A stretch of 64,000 nt of DNA from Neolewinella marina (GCF_002631205.1 NZ_PDLO01000001.1:806001-870000), one strand, 5' to 3'. Counted from the stretch's first letter, positions 44,349-53,475 are shown. Numbers and translations: made by a program. The notes: generated from the sequence alone by a model not told the origin.

Positions 44349-47300
44349 TTAATGCTTGACGACGCGCTCCTCGTGGTGCTCACCACTGTCGAGCAGCAGG
44401 CGGAGCAGGTAAGCGCCAGTGGGCAGGTCGCTGACGGATACGGTAGTCCGCTGTCCGGTCACTACGGCCTCCTTCACCAGTTGTCCGGTCAGGCTGAACA
44501 GGCGCACGGTACCGGCGGGGTTGTCGCCGGGAGCCATGACGGTCAGTTCATTCGTGAACGGATTCGGGTAGGAAGATGCCGCAGCGGGGCTGCCGTCGGT
44601 ACGGGCCTGCAGGAAGGGCAGGCTGTTGTCCTCGGCGCCGATCGAGAAGTACTGGCCACCGCTCTTCATCTCGGCTACGAAGGCGATACCGCCGTCGAAC
44701 TCCTGGATGTAGGTGAGGGCTGCTTTCTCGGCCTTGGTGCCGGGCGTGCAGACGTAGGAGGTGCTGTGGTAGACCGACAGTTCGTGGCGCGACTTACCGG
44801 AGACCTGTTCGAAGTTCTCGATCTCCTCGTTGGTCAGAAAGAAGCGGACGGTGATCGGCCGGTCCTTCTTGAAGTTGGTGGCTTCGAGCTTATAGGTTTT
44901 GTCCAGGAAGATGCCACCCGAGCAACGGTTCTTGCCACTGCCCTCCGTGAGGAGCTTCATGGTTGTACACCCGAAGATGTGGGCACTGCGGCTTTCGAAT
45001 CCGGCGATCACTTCCTTGCCTCCGTTGGTGAGGTAGTAGACGCTTTCGTTGCCGCGCGTCCGGCGCTCGGCCGAGGTAACCTTGGTGGCGATGCCGAGGT
45101 GCTTGGCCGTAACCTTTACGTTCTCGAAGCTGAAGCTGTAGGCGGTATTCAGCAGGGCGTCATTGCGCCAGCGCCAGCCGAGGAAGAAGGTTGTGCCTTC
45201 CAGGAAATCGGGCAGGACGGCGTCATCAAAGGAACCGGTGGCGATGGTGCCGGCCGCGCCGACGAAGGGGTCGAAGTCCCGGAAGTCGTTCCAGTGCTCC
45301 CCGTCAAAGGAGTAGGCCAGGTTGCCGTAATCGAGGGGGACGGCTACGGGCTGCAGGCCGGAGATGCCGGTGGGCACGTCGGTTTCTCCACCGGCTTTCC
45401 AGTCGAAGCTCACCTGTACGGTATGCAGGCCGCGGGCGTCGATACGGGGAGAAGAGAGCACAAAGTCGTCGCCGGTCAGGTCGTTACCGGTATAGGTGGG
45501 CGTGGGGGCTACGCCGCCGAGGACGGCGGGGCTAACGAGGGCACCGTGTACGACGGAGCTGTACCATCCATTGGCACCGTTGTCGATGAAGGAGGTAGTG
45601 GACCATCCGGCGGGCAAGCTGGAGTTGCGCATGTTGTTTTCCAGCAGGACCTCGGTACCGTTACCGATGGTCAGGGGAACCTCATCGTCGAGAATGGTGA
45701 TCTGGTGGGGGCTACCCTGACCGAGACTCATGATGATGGTTTCGTCGCCCTCGATAAATCCGTCGTCGTAAATCTCGACCTGGAAAGTGTGGACGGCGAA
45801 GTCCTTGCCACGGGTGTGGAAGACCTTGTTCAGCACCTGGTAGTCGACACCTTCCTTGGCGGTGCCGCCGAGGCGCACGAATCCGTCGTTTACTACTGCG
45901 GCGGGTACTTCAATAATTTTTCCAACGTAGCAGCCGCTGGCGTCGGTGATGCGCTCGCTGACGAAGGAAACGGGCTCGACGAAGGAGGCTACCTGGGCGC
46001 AGTTGAAGGCGTCGCCGACTCCTACTCCGTACCAGGCGTTGGTGAGTTGCTCCTCGTAGTTGCCACAGCTGCCGCCGCCGGCTTCGTTCATGCTGCGCAC
46101 GAAGGCGATGGAGGCCGCGCGGGCCTCGGCGAAGGTGGCGTTGGGGGTCAGCAGCAGGAGGGTACCGTAGGCGATGCGCTCGGAAACCTCGAAGCCAAGG
46201 CCGTTGACGCTGTAGGCGTCGCCGTTGTCGTTGGTGCCGTCCTCACCTTCGGTGAGCAGGTAGAACCACTTGTTGAGGACGCCGGAGTTGGTGTGCACGC
46301 CACACTGGTCGTTGGCCAGGGTGGGCGAACAGTCCTGGCTCACCCAGAAGGCACCACCGTAGGTGTCGGGGTCACCGGCTTTATTGGGCTCGTCCATGTA
46401 GCGGAGGGCGCGCCAGCCGCTTTCGGGGTACTGTACGCCACCGTCGCGCTCGTCGATCTGCTCGCCGATGCCCCAGGGGGCCATAATGTCGGCCAGGGAG
46501 GGGTCCACGGCACGGGCTACGTAGGCTTCGATGGCCGCGCCCCAGATGTCGGAAAAGCCTTCGTTCATGGCGCCGGACTCCTTGGCGTAGACCAGGTCGC
46601 TGGTGCTGCTGCAGACGGCGTGGCCGATCTCGTGGCCGCAGACGTCGAGGCTCATGAGGGGGGCGAAGGTGCCGTCGGGGTTCAGTCCGCCCTGGTAGCT
46701 ACCGTCGCCGTAGGTCATGGCCGAGCCGTTCCAGAAGGCGTTGTCGTAGGCCACCCCGTAGTGGAGGAAGCTCTTGATGGCAATGTCGTTGTCGTCGTAG
46801 CTGCGGCGACCGTGGACGTCCAGCCAGTAATCGTAGACCATCTGGGTACCCCAGTGGGCGTCCCAGGCGATGTCGTCGTTTTCGGCCTCGTTGAATTCTC
46901 CGCCGCGGCGGTGCTCGGCGACGGTCCAGTTGAGGTCGTCGTCGGTGAAGGCCTTGCCCTGGGCGTAGAGGGCGGCGATGCTCAGGGGGATGCCGCCCTG
47001 ACCGTTCAGGTCGTAGGTCTCCAGGCCGTTGCCACGGGTGTCGTCGCGCAGGACGTAGAGCGGACCGGTGGCGGGCAGGTTGGTGCGGCTGTCGGTGAGG
47101 GGCAGTCCGCTGTGGGGGTCCGTGAGCCGGGTCTGACGGTCCACCATGATGGTGCGCTGGCCGGCGTAACGGGTTTCCACGGTGACGGGGTCAGAGGCAT
47201 GCTTGATGATGGGATTCTTCAACATGACCTTGCCGCTGTGGGCGTTCACGTAGATCCAGGCGCGGCTGAGGGGCTCACTGGCGTACACGTTGAACTTCCA

Positions 47301-47957
47301 CGCCAGGTCCGGATCGGCAGCTTCGGTACCGTAGTCGTCGACGATGACGAGCTCACCGCCGGGGCGGACCTCTTCGAGTTCCCGTTGTACGTGGGCCAGG
47401 AAATCGCGGGACCACGCCAGGCGGACGTACTGGTCTTCGATGTATTCCCAGGCGTACTGCTTGGCACCCACGAAGTCGAGGGCGCGCTGCAGGGCCGCGT
47501 CGCGGCTCAGGGTGGGCTGCACCTTGACGGAGGGGTCCAGCTCGTAGTGCTCGCTGCTGACCAGCTGGAGCCCTTCGGCGTTGGAGACGGCGTTGTAGCG
47601 GCCGTGCTCCACCTTCACCCCACGGTAGTACTGCTGGTAGCGCTCGACTACCAGGCCGGACTTGTCGCGGGTGGTGTGGTCCAGGGTAGTGGTGATCCCC
47701 TGGTCATCCAGCTGGAAAAGGTCGGCGATCACCTCCTTGGACGCCCGCTGGGCCTGGCGGACTTCCGGGGTGAACCGCACGAGGGCCGGCGTCTGCCGCT
47801 CCTCGCTCATGACCATCTCTGCGACTTCCGGGCGGGCCTGAAGCTCTTGGTATTTAGCGGGTAATGGTTGGGACTGAGGCTGGGCAGAGAGGAGAGCGGA
47901 AAAAGCGACGGTGGCTGCCAGTAAGCCGCGCCGCGGAGAGAGTAAAGGTCGTAGCAT
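44349..47957 (-). CDS. secreted M4 (thermolysin-type) metallopeptidase with T9SS signal
   Basis: About 1202 residues. Signal peptide (GLLAATVAFSALLSAQP), an FTP/PepSY-type propeptide, then the M4 catalytic domain with the zinc motif in DVCGHEIGHAVCS and the third ligand in AMNEGFSDIWGAAIE; HTNSGVLNKWFYLL is also typical. A Calx-beta-like segment (IYDDGFIEGDETIIMSLG) and further beta domains follow. The last 80 residues (SYPNPFTNELTVMAPG, then DLPTGAYLLRL) are a type A T9SS sorting domain. It is therefore exported through the type IX system. ATG 47957 puts the signal peptide at the N terminus; an upstream ATG at 47993 adds 12 residues. Confidence 0.95.
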   Translation of the reverse strand: MLRPLLSPRRGLLAATVAFSALLSAQPQSQPLPAKYQELQARPEVAEMVMSEERQTPALVRFTPEVRQAQRASKEVIADLFQLDDQGITTTLDHTTRDKSGLVVERYQQYYRGVKVEHGRYNAVSNAEGLQLVSSEHYELDPSVKVQPTLSRDAALQRALDFVGAKQYAWEYIEDQYVRLAWSRDFLAHVQRELEEVRPGGELVIVDDYGTEAADPDLAWKFNVYASEPLSRAWIYVNAHSGKVMLKNPIIKHASDPVTVETRYAGQRTIMVDRQTRLTDPHSGLPLTDSRTNLPATGPLYVLRDDTRGNGLETYDLNGQGGIPLSIAALYAQGKAFTDDDLNWTVAEHRRGGEFNEAENDDIAWDAHWGTQMVYDYWLDVHGRRSYDDNDIAIKSFLHYGVAYDNAFWNGSAMTYGDGSYQGGLNPDGTFAPLMSLDVCGHEIGHAVCSSTSDLVYAKESGAMNEGFSDIWGAAIEAYVARAVDPSLADIMAPWGIGEQIDERDGGVQYPESGWRALRYMDEPNKAGDPDTYGGAFWVSQDCSPTLANDQCGVHTNSGVLNKWFYLLTEGEDGTNDNGDAYSVNGLGFEVSERIAYGTLLLLTPNATFAEARAASIAFVRSMNEAGGGSCGNYEEQLTNAWYGVGVGDAFNCAQVASFVEPVSFVSERITDASGCYVGKIIEVPAAVVNDGFVRLGGTAKEGVDYQVLNKVFHTRGKDFAVHTFQVEIYDDGFIEGDETIIMSLGQGSPHQITILDDEVPLTIGNGTEVLLENNMRNSSLPAGWSTTSFIDNGANGWYSSVVHGALVSPAVLGGVAPTPTYTGNDLTGDDFVLSSPRIDARGLHTVQVSFDWKAGGETDVPTGISGLQPVAVPLDYGNLAYSFDGEHWNDFRDFDPFVGAAGTIATGSFDDAVLPDFLEGTTFFLGWRWRNDALLNTAYSFSFENVKVTAKHLGIATKVTSAERRTRGNESVYYLTNGGKEVIAGFESRSAHIFGCTTMKLLTEGSGKNRCSGGIFLDKTYKLEATNFKKDRPITVRFFLTNEEIENFEQVSGKSRHELSVYHSTSYVCTPGTKAEKAALTYIQEFDGGIAFVAEMKSGGQYFSIGAEDNSLPFLQARTDGSPAAASSYPNPFTNELTVMAPGDNPAGTVRLFSLTGQLVKEAVVTGQRTTVSVSDLPTGAYLLRLLLDSGEHHEERVVKH

Positions 47958-48524
47958 TAGTACGGTTTTATGGATTTGTAACGCGTTCAACAATGCCGCC
48001 GCGAAACGCGCGGCGGTTGGTTTGCACTGAGGTGTTCATGTCCGGAATACGAGAGAGGTACGAAATGTCGCCCCGGCCGGATTCCGGGTGCCCCAAATTA
48101 ATTGCTCGGACAACAAAATCCATCATCCTTTATCTCGTACCTACACCTAATACCCAAATTATTGATGTCGATACACCCTTCTAGCCTAATGGCTAAAAAG
48201 TCAGTATTGATGCGGCTTCCGGCGGTTATGGTCAAAAAGACGAAAAGTTGAAAAAGGGGCTCTTTTGACACTTAAAAGGGCCAAAAAAAAATTGCTCCCC
48301 GGGCAATTTTTTTTTCGTGGCGGCCAGTTTTGGAAGTTTTCGGTGCACTTTTCATCCACCTAAGGGTCAGTTCATTAGTGCCTGCCAAATTACCTGCAAC
48401 CGGTTACGAAATCCGGAACAGCGGGCCGTAAAACGTCCTTTTCCCGGCGGGGGTGCAGGCGGATATTTGGGGTAGTCCGGGGGGAAATCCGCCGCCCGCT
48501 AACCCTTCGAACGCCCATTCCGCG
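47958..48524. other. intergenic region upstream of the export cluster
   Basis: About 570 bp, more AT-rich than its surroundings, with no convincing coding frame. It holds the divergent promoters of the metallopeptidase and the export cluster (not clearly identifiable except GATATTTGG at 48462-48470, 55 nt before the ATG at 48525) and a terminator-like hairpin at 48283. Confidence 0.6.
48283..48315 (+). terminator. orphan terminator-like hairpin
   Basis: Perfect 13-bp stem AAAAAAAAATTGC / GCAATTTTTTTTT with loop TCCCCGG and a 9-T run. No plus-strand gene ends upstream of it and the minus-strand gene starts 330 bp away, so it either ends a small unannotated RNA or attenuates the export operon. 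Confidence 0.7.
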
Positions 48525-48989
48525 ATGTACTCACCGAACCCTGCTACCCTATCCTTCTACCACCGGGCCTGCCGCTCCGGGCTGCCGACCGACGTCCGGC
48601 TGGGCTCGCCCCGGCTGCGCGACTGCGGCGGACTGGGCATCTGCAGCATCCGCCTGCGGGGGCAAAACACCTCGGCTGCAGCGTGTAGCCACGTGGTTCC
48701 CACCTTCCTGCGCATCGAAGCGGCCACCGGTCGCCTGCTGCTGCACCTCACCGGCCGTGCACTCACCCCTGAAGTGCGCGAAAGGCACTTCCGGGGGGGC
48801 TTCCTCACCCTCACCCACCCCTACCGACTTTCCCCGCCCCTACTCCGGGCCCTTGGGCTGCCCGCCGGCAAATACACCCTCCCCACGGGGCGCTACCCCA
48901 TCCTGGACGACGGCACCTTCTGCACCGCCTCCCTGCCGCTGGCCTGCGTAATAAGGGGGATACAGCCCCTCCCCCGGCCCGCCGCCTGA
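48525..48989 (+). CDS. hypothetical protein at the head of the peptide-export cluster
   Basis: 154 residues, no signal peptide or membrane segment, six Cys in all (for example HRACRSG, LRDCGGLGICSIRL, SAAACSHV and GTFCTASLPLACVIRG). The rest is rich in Pro, Leu and Arg, with VPTFLRIEAATGRLLLHLTG in the middle. No family recognised. It lies 51 nt before the HlyD gene and is probably in the same operon; a role in peptide maturation or regulation is possible but unsupported. GC-rich, like the exporter genes and unlike the peptide cassette at 55 kb. Confidence 0.6.
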   Translation: MYSPNPATLSFYHRACRSGLPTDVRLGSPRLRDCGGLGICSIRLRGQNTSAAACSHVVPTFLRIEAATGRLLLHLTGRALTPEVRERHFRGGFLTLTHPYRLSPPLLRALGLPAGKYTLPTGRYPILDDGTFCTASLPLACVIRGIQPLPRPAA

Positions 48990-49040
48990 GGACCGGGGCA
49001 CCCGCGCGCCGCCGCCCGCAACGACAAACACCTGCACCCA

Positions 49041-50198
49041 ATGAAGAAAGATACTCCACCCCTCATTCCCTTCCCCGAGATCCAGGGGGTAGAAGGACTC
49101 TGCGCCCGCCACGGCCGCAGTGGCCGCTGGATCTACCTGACCGTTGTGGCCGCCCTGCTGCTTGCCGCCGCCGCCCTGCCGCTGATCCACGTGGACGTGA
49201 ACGCCCGCAGCCGCGGGATGCTGCGCCCCGGAAACTCACTGAGCCCGGTAACGGCGGCGGTGAGCGGACAGGTCGTGGGCACCCGCCTGGAAGAAAACCG
49301 ACAGGTTTGCGCCGGCGATACCCTGCTGTGGCTGTCGACCGGGGAACTGTCCACCGAAGCCGCCCACCTGCAGCAACAACTGACCGAACGGCGGGAGCTG
49401 CTGGCGGACCTCCACCGCCTGGACCCCGCGGCCGGAGCGCCCTACCCTACCCTGCGCACCGCCCTGTACCAGCGCGACTACCGCGAGTACCGCCGCCGCC
49501 TCGCCGCGGCCACCCTGAAACGCGACCACGCCGACCGCCAGCTGTCCCGACAGCGCACCCTCCTGGAGAGTGGCTCCGTGGCCCGCGCGGAGGTGGAACA
49601 GGCCGGCTACGAAAGAGACCTCCTCGACGGCCAGATCCGCCAGCTCACCGAACAGCAGGACCACGACTGGACCCAGGACCGGCAGCGGCTCCGCCGGGAA
49701 ACCGCCGACCTGCGCCGCGCCCTCGATCAACTGAAGGAACGGGAACGACAGTACGTCGTCGTTGCCCCCCTGGACGGCCAGCTCACCCAGACCGGTGGAC
49801 TGCAACCGGGCACCTTCGTAGCCGCCGGGCAGGCGCTGGCCCAGGTGAGTCCGGACGGTGAACTGCGGGCCGAAGTGTACGTGGGCCCGGCCGACATCGG
49901 CCTGCTGCGGGAGGGGCTGCCGGTGCGGTTGCAGCTCGACGCCTTCGACTATCAGCAGTGGGGGCTGGCCGCCGCCACCCTGACGGAGATCAGCACCGAC
50001 GTGACCGAGTTCGACGGGGGGGCTGCCTTCCGCGTCCTCTGTACCCTGAGCGAGAACGAACTGCGACTGCGCAACGGCTACCGCGGCACCCTGCGCAAGG
50101 GCATGACGCTGACGGCCCACTTCACCCTGGCGCGGAGGAGCCTCTTCCAACTGCTCCACGACCGGGTCGACGACTGGTTCAACCCCCAATTCCACTAG
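49041..50198 (+). CDS. HlyD-family periplasmic adaptor of a peptide exporter
   Basis: 385 residues. One N-terminal membrane anchor (about 31-48, LTVVAALLLAAAALPLI), a split lipoyl domain (AAVSGQVVGTRLEENRQVCA at the front and VVAPLDGQLTQTGGLQPGTF behind), a long coiled coil (about 100-230) and a beta-barrel region. This is the membrane-fusion protein that joins an ABC exporter to an outer-membrane channel. It precedes the C39 exporter by 3 nt. No TolC gene is present in the window, so the channel is encoded elsewhere or shared. Confidence 0.93.
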   Translation: MKKDTPPLIPFPEIQGVEGLCARHGRSGRWIYLTVVAALLLAAAALPLIHVDVNARSRGMLRPGNSLSPVTAAVSGQVVGTRLEENRQVCAGDTLLWLSTGELSTEAAHLQQQLTERRELLADLHRLDPAAGAPYPTLRTALYQRDYREYRRRLAAATLKRDHADRQLSRQRTLLESGSVARAEVEQAGYERDLLDGQIRQLTEQQDHDWTQDRQRLRRETADLRRALDQLKERERQYVVVAPLDGQLTQTGGLQPGTFVAAGQALAQVSPDGELRAEVYVGPADIGLLREGLPVRLQLDAFDYQQWGLAAATLTEISTDVTEFDGGAAFRVLCTLSENELRLRNGYRGTLRKGMTLTAHFTLARRSLFQLLHDRVDDWFNPQFH

Positions 50199-50201
50199 AC
50201 C

Positions 50202-52379
50202 ATGAAAAAGACACGCAAACAACACGACGTGACCGACTGCGGGGCCGCCTGCCTGGCCTCCGTGGCCGCCCACTACCGGCTGGACCTGCCCATCGCTCGC
50301 ATCCGCCAAATGGCCGGCACCGACCAGAAAGGCACCAACCTGCTCGGCATGATGCAGGCCGCCGAACGGCTGGGCTTCACCTGCCGGGGGGTGAGGGCCG
50401 AAGAAGAAGCCCTGAGGACCGAAGCCGAGTTCCCGGCCATAGCCCACGTGGTCGTGGGCGGCCGACTGCACCACTTCGTGGTGGTGTACCGGGTGACCGG
50501 AAAACACGTGGTGGTGATGGACCCCGCCAGCGGGCGGATGGAAAAGCGGCCCTGGGACCGCTGGCGCAAGGAGTGGACCGGTGTACTGCTGCTGCTGGCC
50601 CCCGCCGCAGGGTTTACGGCCGGCCACCACCGGGCCTCTACCCTGTCGCGCTTCCGCGCCCTGCTGCAACCCCACCGCGCCACCCTGCTGCAGGCCCTCT
50701 TCGGGGCCGTGGTCTATACGGTACTGGGCCTGAGCACCTCCATCTACCTGCAGAAGATCACCGACTTCGTACTGATCAACCAGAATACCCGGCTGCTGAA
50801 CCTGATGAGCCTCATCATGGTGGGGCTGCTGGTAGTATCCATCTTCATCGGCGTCATGAAATCGGTGCTCGTGATGCGCTCCGGCCAGCTCATCGACGCC
50901 CGACTGATCCTGGGCTACTACCAGCACCTGCTGCGGCTGCCCCAGCGCTTCTTCGATACCATGCGCACGGGGGAGATCATCTCCCGCATCGGCGACGCCG
51001 TGAAGATCCGGGCCTTCATCAACGACGTGGCCATCACCCTGCTCGTCAACGTCTTCATCGTGATCTTCTCCTTCGGGCTGATGTTCACCTACTACTGGAA
51101 ACTGGCCCTGGTGCTGCTCACCGTAGTGCCCTGTTACACCCTCATCTACGCCATCACCAACCAGCTGAACCGCCGCAGCGAACGCCAGCTGATGGAGCGG
51201 GCCGCTGACCTGGAGAGCCAGCTGGTGGAGAGCGTCAACGCCGTCCGCACCCTGAAACAGCTCGGACTGGAGGACCACGCCAACCGGAAAACGGAGACGC
51301 GCTTCGTGCGCCTGCTGCAGACCACCTACCGCTCGGGGCTCAACGGCATCTTCAGCGGCAACGCTTCCGAACTGGTCAGCCGGCTGTTCACCATCATCCT
51401 GCTTTGGGTAGGCAGCACCTACGTGATCGACGGGGTGATCTCCGCCGGGGAGCTGCTCGGCTTCTACGCCCTGGTGGGCTACTTCACCGGTCCGGCCAAG
51501 GGGCTGATCGGGATGAACAAGACCATACAAAATGCCATGATCGCCGCGGACCGCCTCTTCGAGATCATCGACCTCGAAGGGGAAGAAGACAGCAGCGTCA
51601 CGGTGGACCTCTCCGCCGAGCACGTGGGGGACATCCGATTCCGGGAACTGGACTTCAGCTACGGATCCCGGCAGCCGGTGTTCGCCGGCCTCAACCTGAC
51701 GGTACCCGCCGGCCAGGTCACCGCCGTAGTGGGCGAAAGCGGCTCCGGCAAATCCACCCTCGCTGCCTTGCTGCAAAAACTTTACCCGCCCACCGGCGGC
51801 AAAATCTTCATTGGCGATACCGACCTGGCCTACGTCAGCAACCGGAGCCTGAGGGCCCGCGTCGGGGTGGTTCCCCAGGAACTCACCCTGTTCGCCGGAA
51901 CCCTGCTGGAAAATATCGCGATCGGGGACTACACCCCCGACCTCCAGCGGGTACTGGGCATTTGCCGCGACCTGGGGTTGCAGTCCTTCATCGAATCGCT
52001 GCCTGCCGGTTTCGCCACCCCCATCGGGGAGCACGGTACCAACCTGAGTGGGGGGCAACGACAGCGGCTGGCCATAGCCCGCGCCCTCTACCGGGACCCC
52101 GACGTACTCATCCTGGACGAGGCCACTTCCGCCCTTGATAGCGGCAGCGAGGAGTTTGTCCAGCAAACCCTCCGCACCCTGCGCGCGGCCGGTAAGACCA
52201 TCATCCTCATTGCCCACCGCCTGAGTACGGTCGTAGACGCGGACAAGATCGTGGTCCTGCATCAGGGCCGCCTGACCCAGGAAGGGACCCACGCAGCCCT
52301 CCTGGCTGCCCCGGGCATCTACCGCGAATTATGGACCAAACAGTTCCCTCCCCAAGTAGCCGGCCGACTGGCCGCCTAG
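50202..52379 (+). CDS. peptidase-containing ABC transporter (C39, PCAT/bacteriocin exporter type)
   Basis: Cleaves double-glycine leaders and exports the mature peptides. 725 residues: C39 peptidase domain at 1-135 with Q7, C13 (QHDVTDCGAACLASVAAHY), H91 (LHHFVVVYRV) and D107 (VVMDPASG), all catalytic residues present; a six-helix membrane domain (about 155-440); and an ATPase with Walker A GESGSGKSTL, signature LSGGQRQRLAIARAL and Walker B VLILDEATSALD. The LKQL-LED-type membrane-domain signature (NAVRTLKQLGLEDHANRKTE) is of the HlyB/LagD family. Its expected substrates, GG-leader peptides, are encoded at 52820, 55074, 55251 and 55420. Confidence 0.96.
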   Translation: MKKTRKQHDVTDCGAACLASVAAHYRLDLPIARIRQMAGTDQKGTNLLGMMQAAERLGFTCRGVRAEEEALRTEAEFPAIAHVVVGGRLHHFVVVYRVTGKHVVVMDPASGRMEKRPWDRWRKEWTGVLLLLAPAAGFTAGHHRASTLSRFRALLQPHRATLLQALFGAVVYTVLGLSTSIYLQKITDFVLINQNTRLLNLMSLIMVGLLVVSIFIGVMKSVLVMRSGQLIDARLILGYYQHLLRLPQRFFDTMRTGEIISRIGDAVKIRAFINDVAITLLVNVFIVIFSFGLMFTYYWKLALVLLTVVPCYTLIYAITNQLNRRSERQLMERAADLESQLVESVNAVRTLKQLGLEDHANRKTETRFVRLLQTTYRSGLNGIFSGNASELVSRLFTIILLWVGSTYVIDGVISAGELLGFYALVGYFTGPAKGLIGMNKTIQNAMIAADRLFEIIDLEGEEDSSVTVDLSAEHVGDIRFRELDFSYGSRQPVFAGLNLTVPAGQVTAVVGESGSGKSTLAALLQKLYPPTGGKIFIGDTDLAYVSNRSLRARVGVVPQELTLFAGTLLENIAIGDYTPDLQRVLGICRDLGLQSFIESLPAGFATPIGEHGTNLSGGQRQRLAIARALYRDPDVLILDEATSALDSGSEEFVQQTLRTLRAAGKTIILIAHRLSTVVDADKIVVLHQGRLTQEGTHAALLAAPGIYRELWTKQFPPQVAGRLAA

Positions 52380-52419
52380 TCGAATATTTTTCCCTTCAAA
52401 CACCGTAAACAACACCCGT

Positions 52420-52752
52420 ATGTCATTCTCCAGACCGCTAGACCGCCTGCGTCGCATGCACAACCTCATCAAGTTCCGCCGCACCGGCACCCCCGACCAA
52501 TTCGCCGAGCGAATCGGTGTCAGCCGCAGCTTACTGTTCCGCCTGCTGGGCGAACTCAAGGACATGGGCGCCCCCATCCACTACTGCCACCTGCGCAAGT
52601 CCTATACCTACTACGGCAGCGTAGAGCTGCAACTCTGCTACATATCCGTACCGGATATGGCCACCATACAGACCGTATCCATCGGAAGCGGTGCCCGGGT
52701 AATCCCTCTCGGATCACCCCGCCCCCTGAACTACAAAACCGCCGGGCTGTAA
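52420..52752 (+). CDS. small helix-turn-helix protein
   Basis: 110 residues. The N-terminal half is a winged-HTH of DeoR/HTH_11 type (IKFRRTGTPDQFAERIGVSR, then SLLFRLLGELKDMGAPIHY), and the second half is a short beta-rich extension (YTYYGSVELQLCYI). Proteins of this size and shape recur next to exported-peptide genes in Bacteroidota as far as I recall, and likely control their expression. It starts 40 nt after the exporter gene, within the same putative transcript. Confidence 0.8.
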   Translation: MSFSRPLDRLRRMHNLIKFRRTGTPDQFAERIGVSRSLLFRLLGELKDMGAPIHYCHLRKSYTYYGSVELQLCYISVPDMATIQTVSIGSGARVIPLGSPRPLNYKTAGL

Positions 52753-52819
52753 CGCTCTACCGCTGCCTTTCGTCCGGCATTGTCTGCCCCCCTTTATCCC
52801 AAAAACAAAAGATCCACCC

Positions 52820-52987
52820 ATGACTACCCTCGATATGCTATCCGTCACCGGCGGATACGTCCCCATCATTACCTGCGTCTTCCCCCGGTTTCAATTTGAA
52901 CCCGTGGCTTTTCCGGCCACCTTTCCCGATGCTCCGAGGCACGCGGAAGATCGCCCATACCTGACCCTATACCGAGGAATGCCTTGA
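52820..52987 (+). CDS. double-glycine-leader peptide 1
   Basis: 55-residue peptide. The first 12 residues, MTTLDMLSVTGG, match the GG-leader pattern: acidic D at -8, hydrophobic M at -7, V at -4, G at -2 and -1. The predicted mature part (43 residues) begins YVPIITCVFPRFQFEP, has a single Cys and no long hydrophobic stretch, so it differs in type from the three peptides at 55 kb. It lies 67 nt after the HTH gene and 440 nt after the exporter, in GC-rich DNA. No database support could be sought; the call rests on leader match and location. Confidence 0.65.
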   Translation: MTTLDMLSVTGGYVPIITCVFPRFQFEPVAFPATFPDAPRHAEDRPYLTLYRGMP

Positions 52988-53024
52988 TCATCATTGAAGA
53001 CATTCACTTTAAACCCAACCCACC

Positions 53025-53243
53025 ATGGCCGTACTGCGCTACCTCGGAAAGATCGTGTGTTACCTGATCGCAGGCGTGCTCGCGTGGGTACTCACCTTCT
53101 CCCTTGTGGCCACGGGCCTGGAGCACGGCTACGGATTTGACGATGTCCAATGCACTTTCTGGGCCTCCCGGGTGGCCTCCGCGGCAAAACTGCTCGTAGT
53201 GGGCTATGGCTTTGTTGTCCGGGATGAAACCCGGAAATCGTAA
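53025..53243 (+). CDS. small membrane protein in the export cluster
   Basis: 72 residues with a strong membrane helix (about 6-30, LGKIVCYLIAGVLAWVLTFS) and a second weaker hydrophobic stretch (AAKLLVVGYGFVV). No GG leader. Two Cys. It begins 37 nt after peptide 1, on the same strand. It could be an immunity or accessory protein for the peptide (inference from position only). Confidence 0.5.
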   Translation: MAVLRYLGKIVCYLIAGVLAWVLTFSLVATGLEHGYGFDDVQCTFWASRVASAAKLLVVGYGFVVRDETRKS

Positions 53244-53304
53244 CCGCCCGGTATGCTTCCACCTCCGCCCACCTTATCCAAACCCTATTCAACCTCGTAC
53301 TGGC

Positions 53305-53460
53305 ATGCGCAATACCGTTCCCAAATACCTTATCCGCCTGCTCCTCCTCGCGGCCCTCTTGCTTGTCGTTTACCTCAGTTTCGACCGCGATGCGATCGTG
53401 AGGGGTTTCCGGGATGGGCAGGGCCGAGCACCCGCCGCGGCCGGAGCGCGGGCAAACTGA
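53305..53460 (+). CDS. 51-residue single-span membrane peptide
   Basis: One membrane segment (about 8-24, LIRLLLLAALLLVVYLSF) between a basic start (MRNTVPKY) and a mixed-charge tail (DRDAIVRGFRDGQGRAP). No GG leader, so probably not an exporter substrate; small hydrophobic proteins beside bacteriocin genes are often immunity factors. Coding status is uncertain because of its size. Confidence 0.45.
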   Translation: MRNTVPKYLIRLLLLAALLLVVYLSFDRDAIVRGFRDGQGRAPAAAGARAN

Positions 53461-53475
53461 CCCGTGATCCGCGGA

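Noticed and set aside
44325-47864. 1179-codon plus-strand open frame
   Set aside because: Antisense to the M4 metallopeptidase; Gly/Val-rich low-complexity translation with no motifs.
49236-52292. 1018-codon minus-strand open frame across the exporter genes
   Set aside because: Antisense to HlyD and the C39 exporter; translation is His/Gln/Gly-rich and motif-free.
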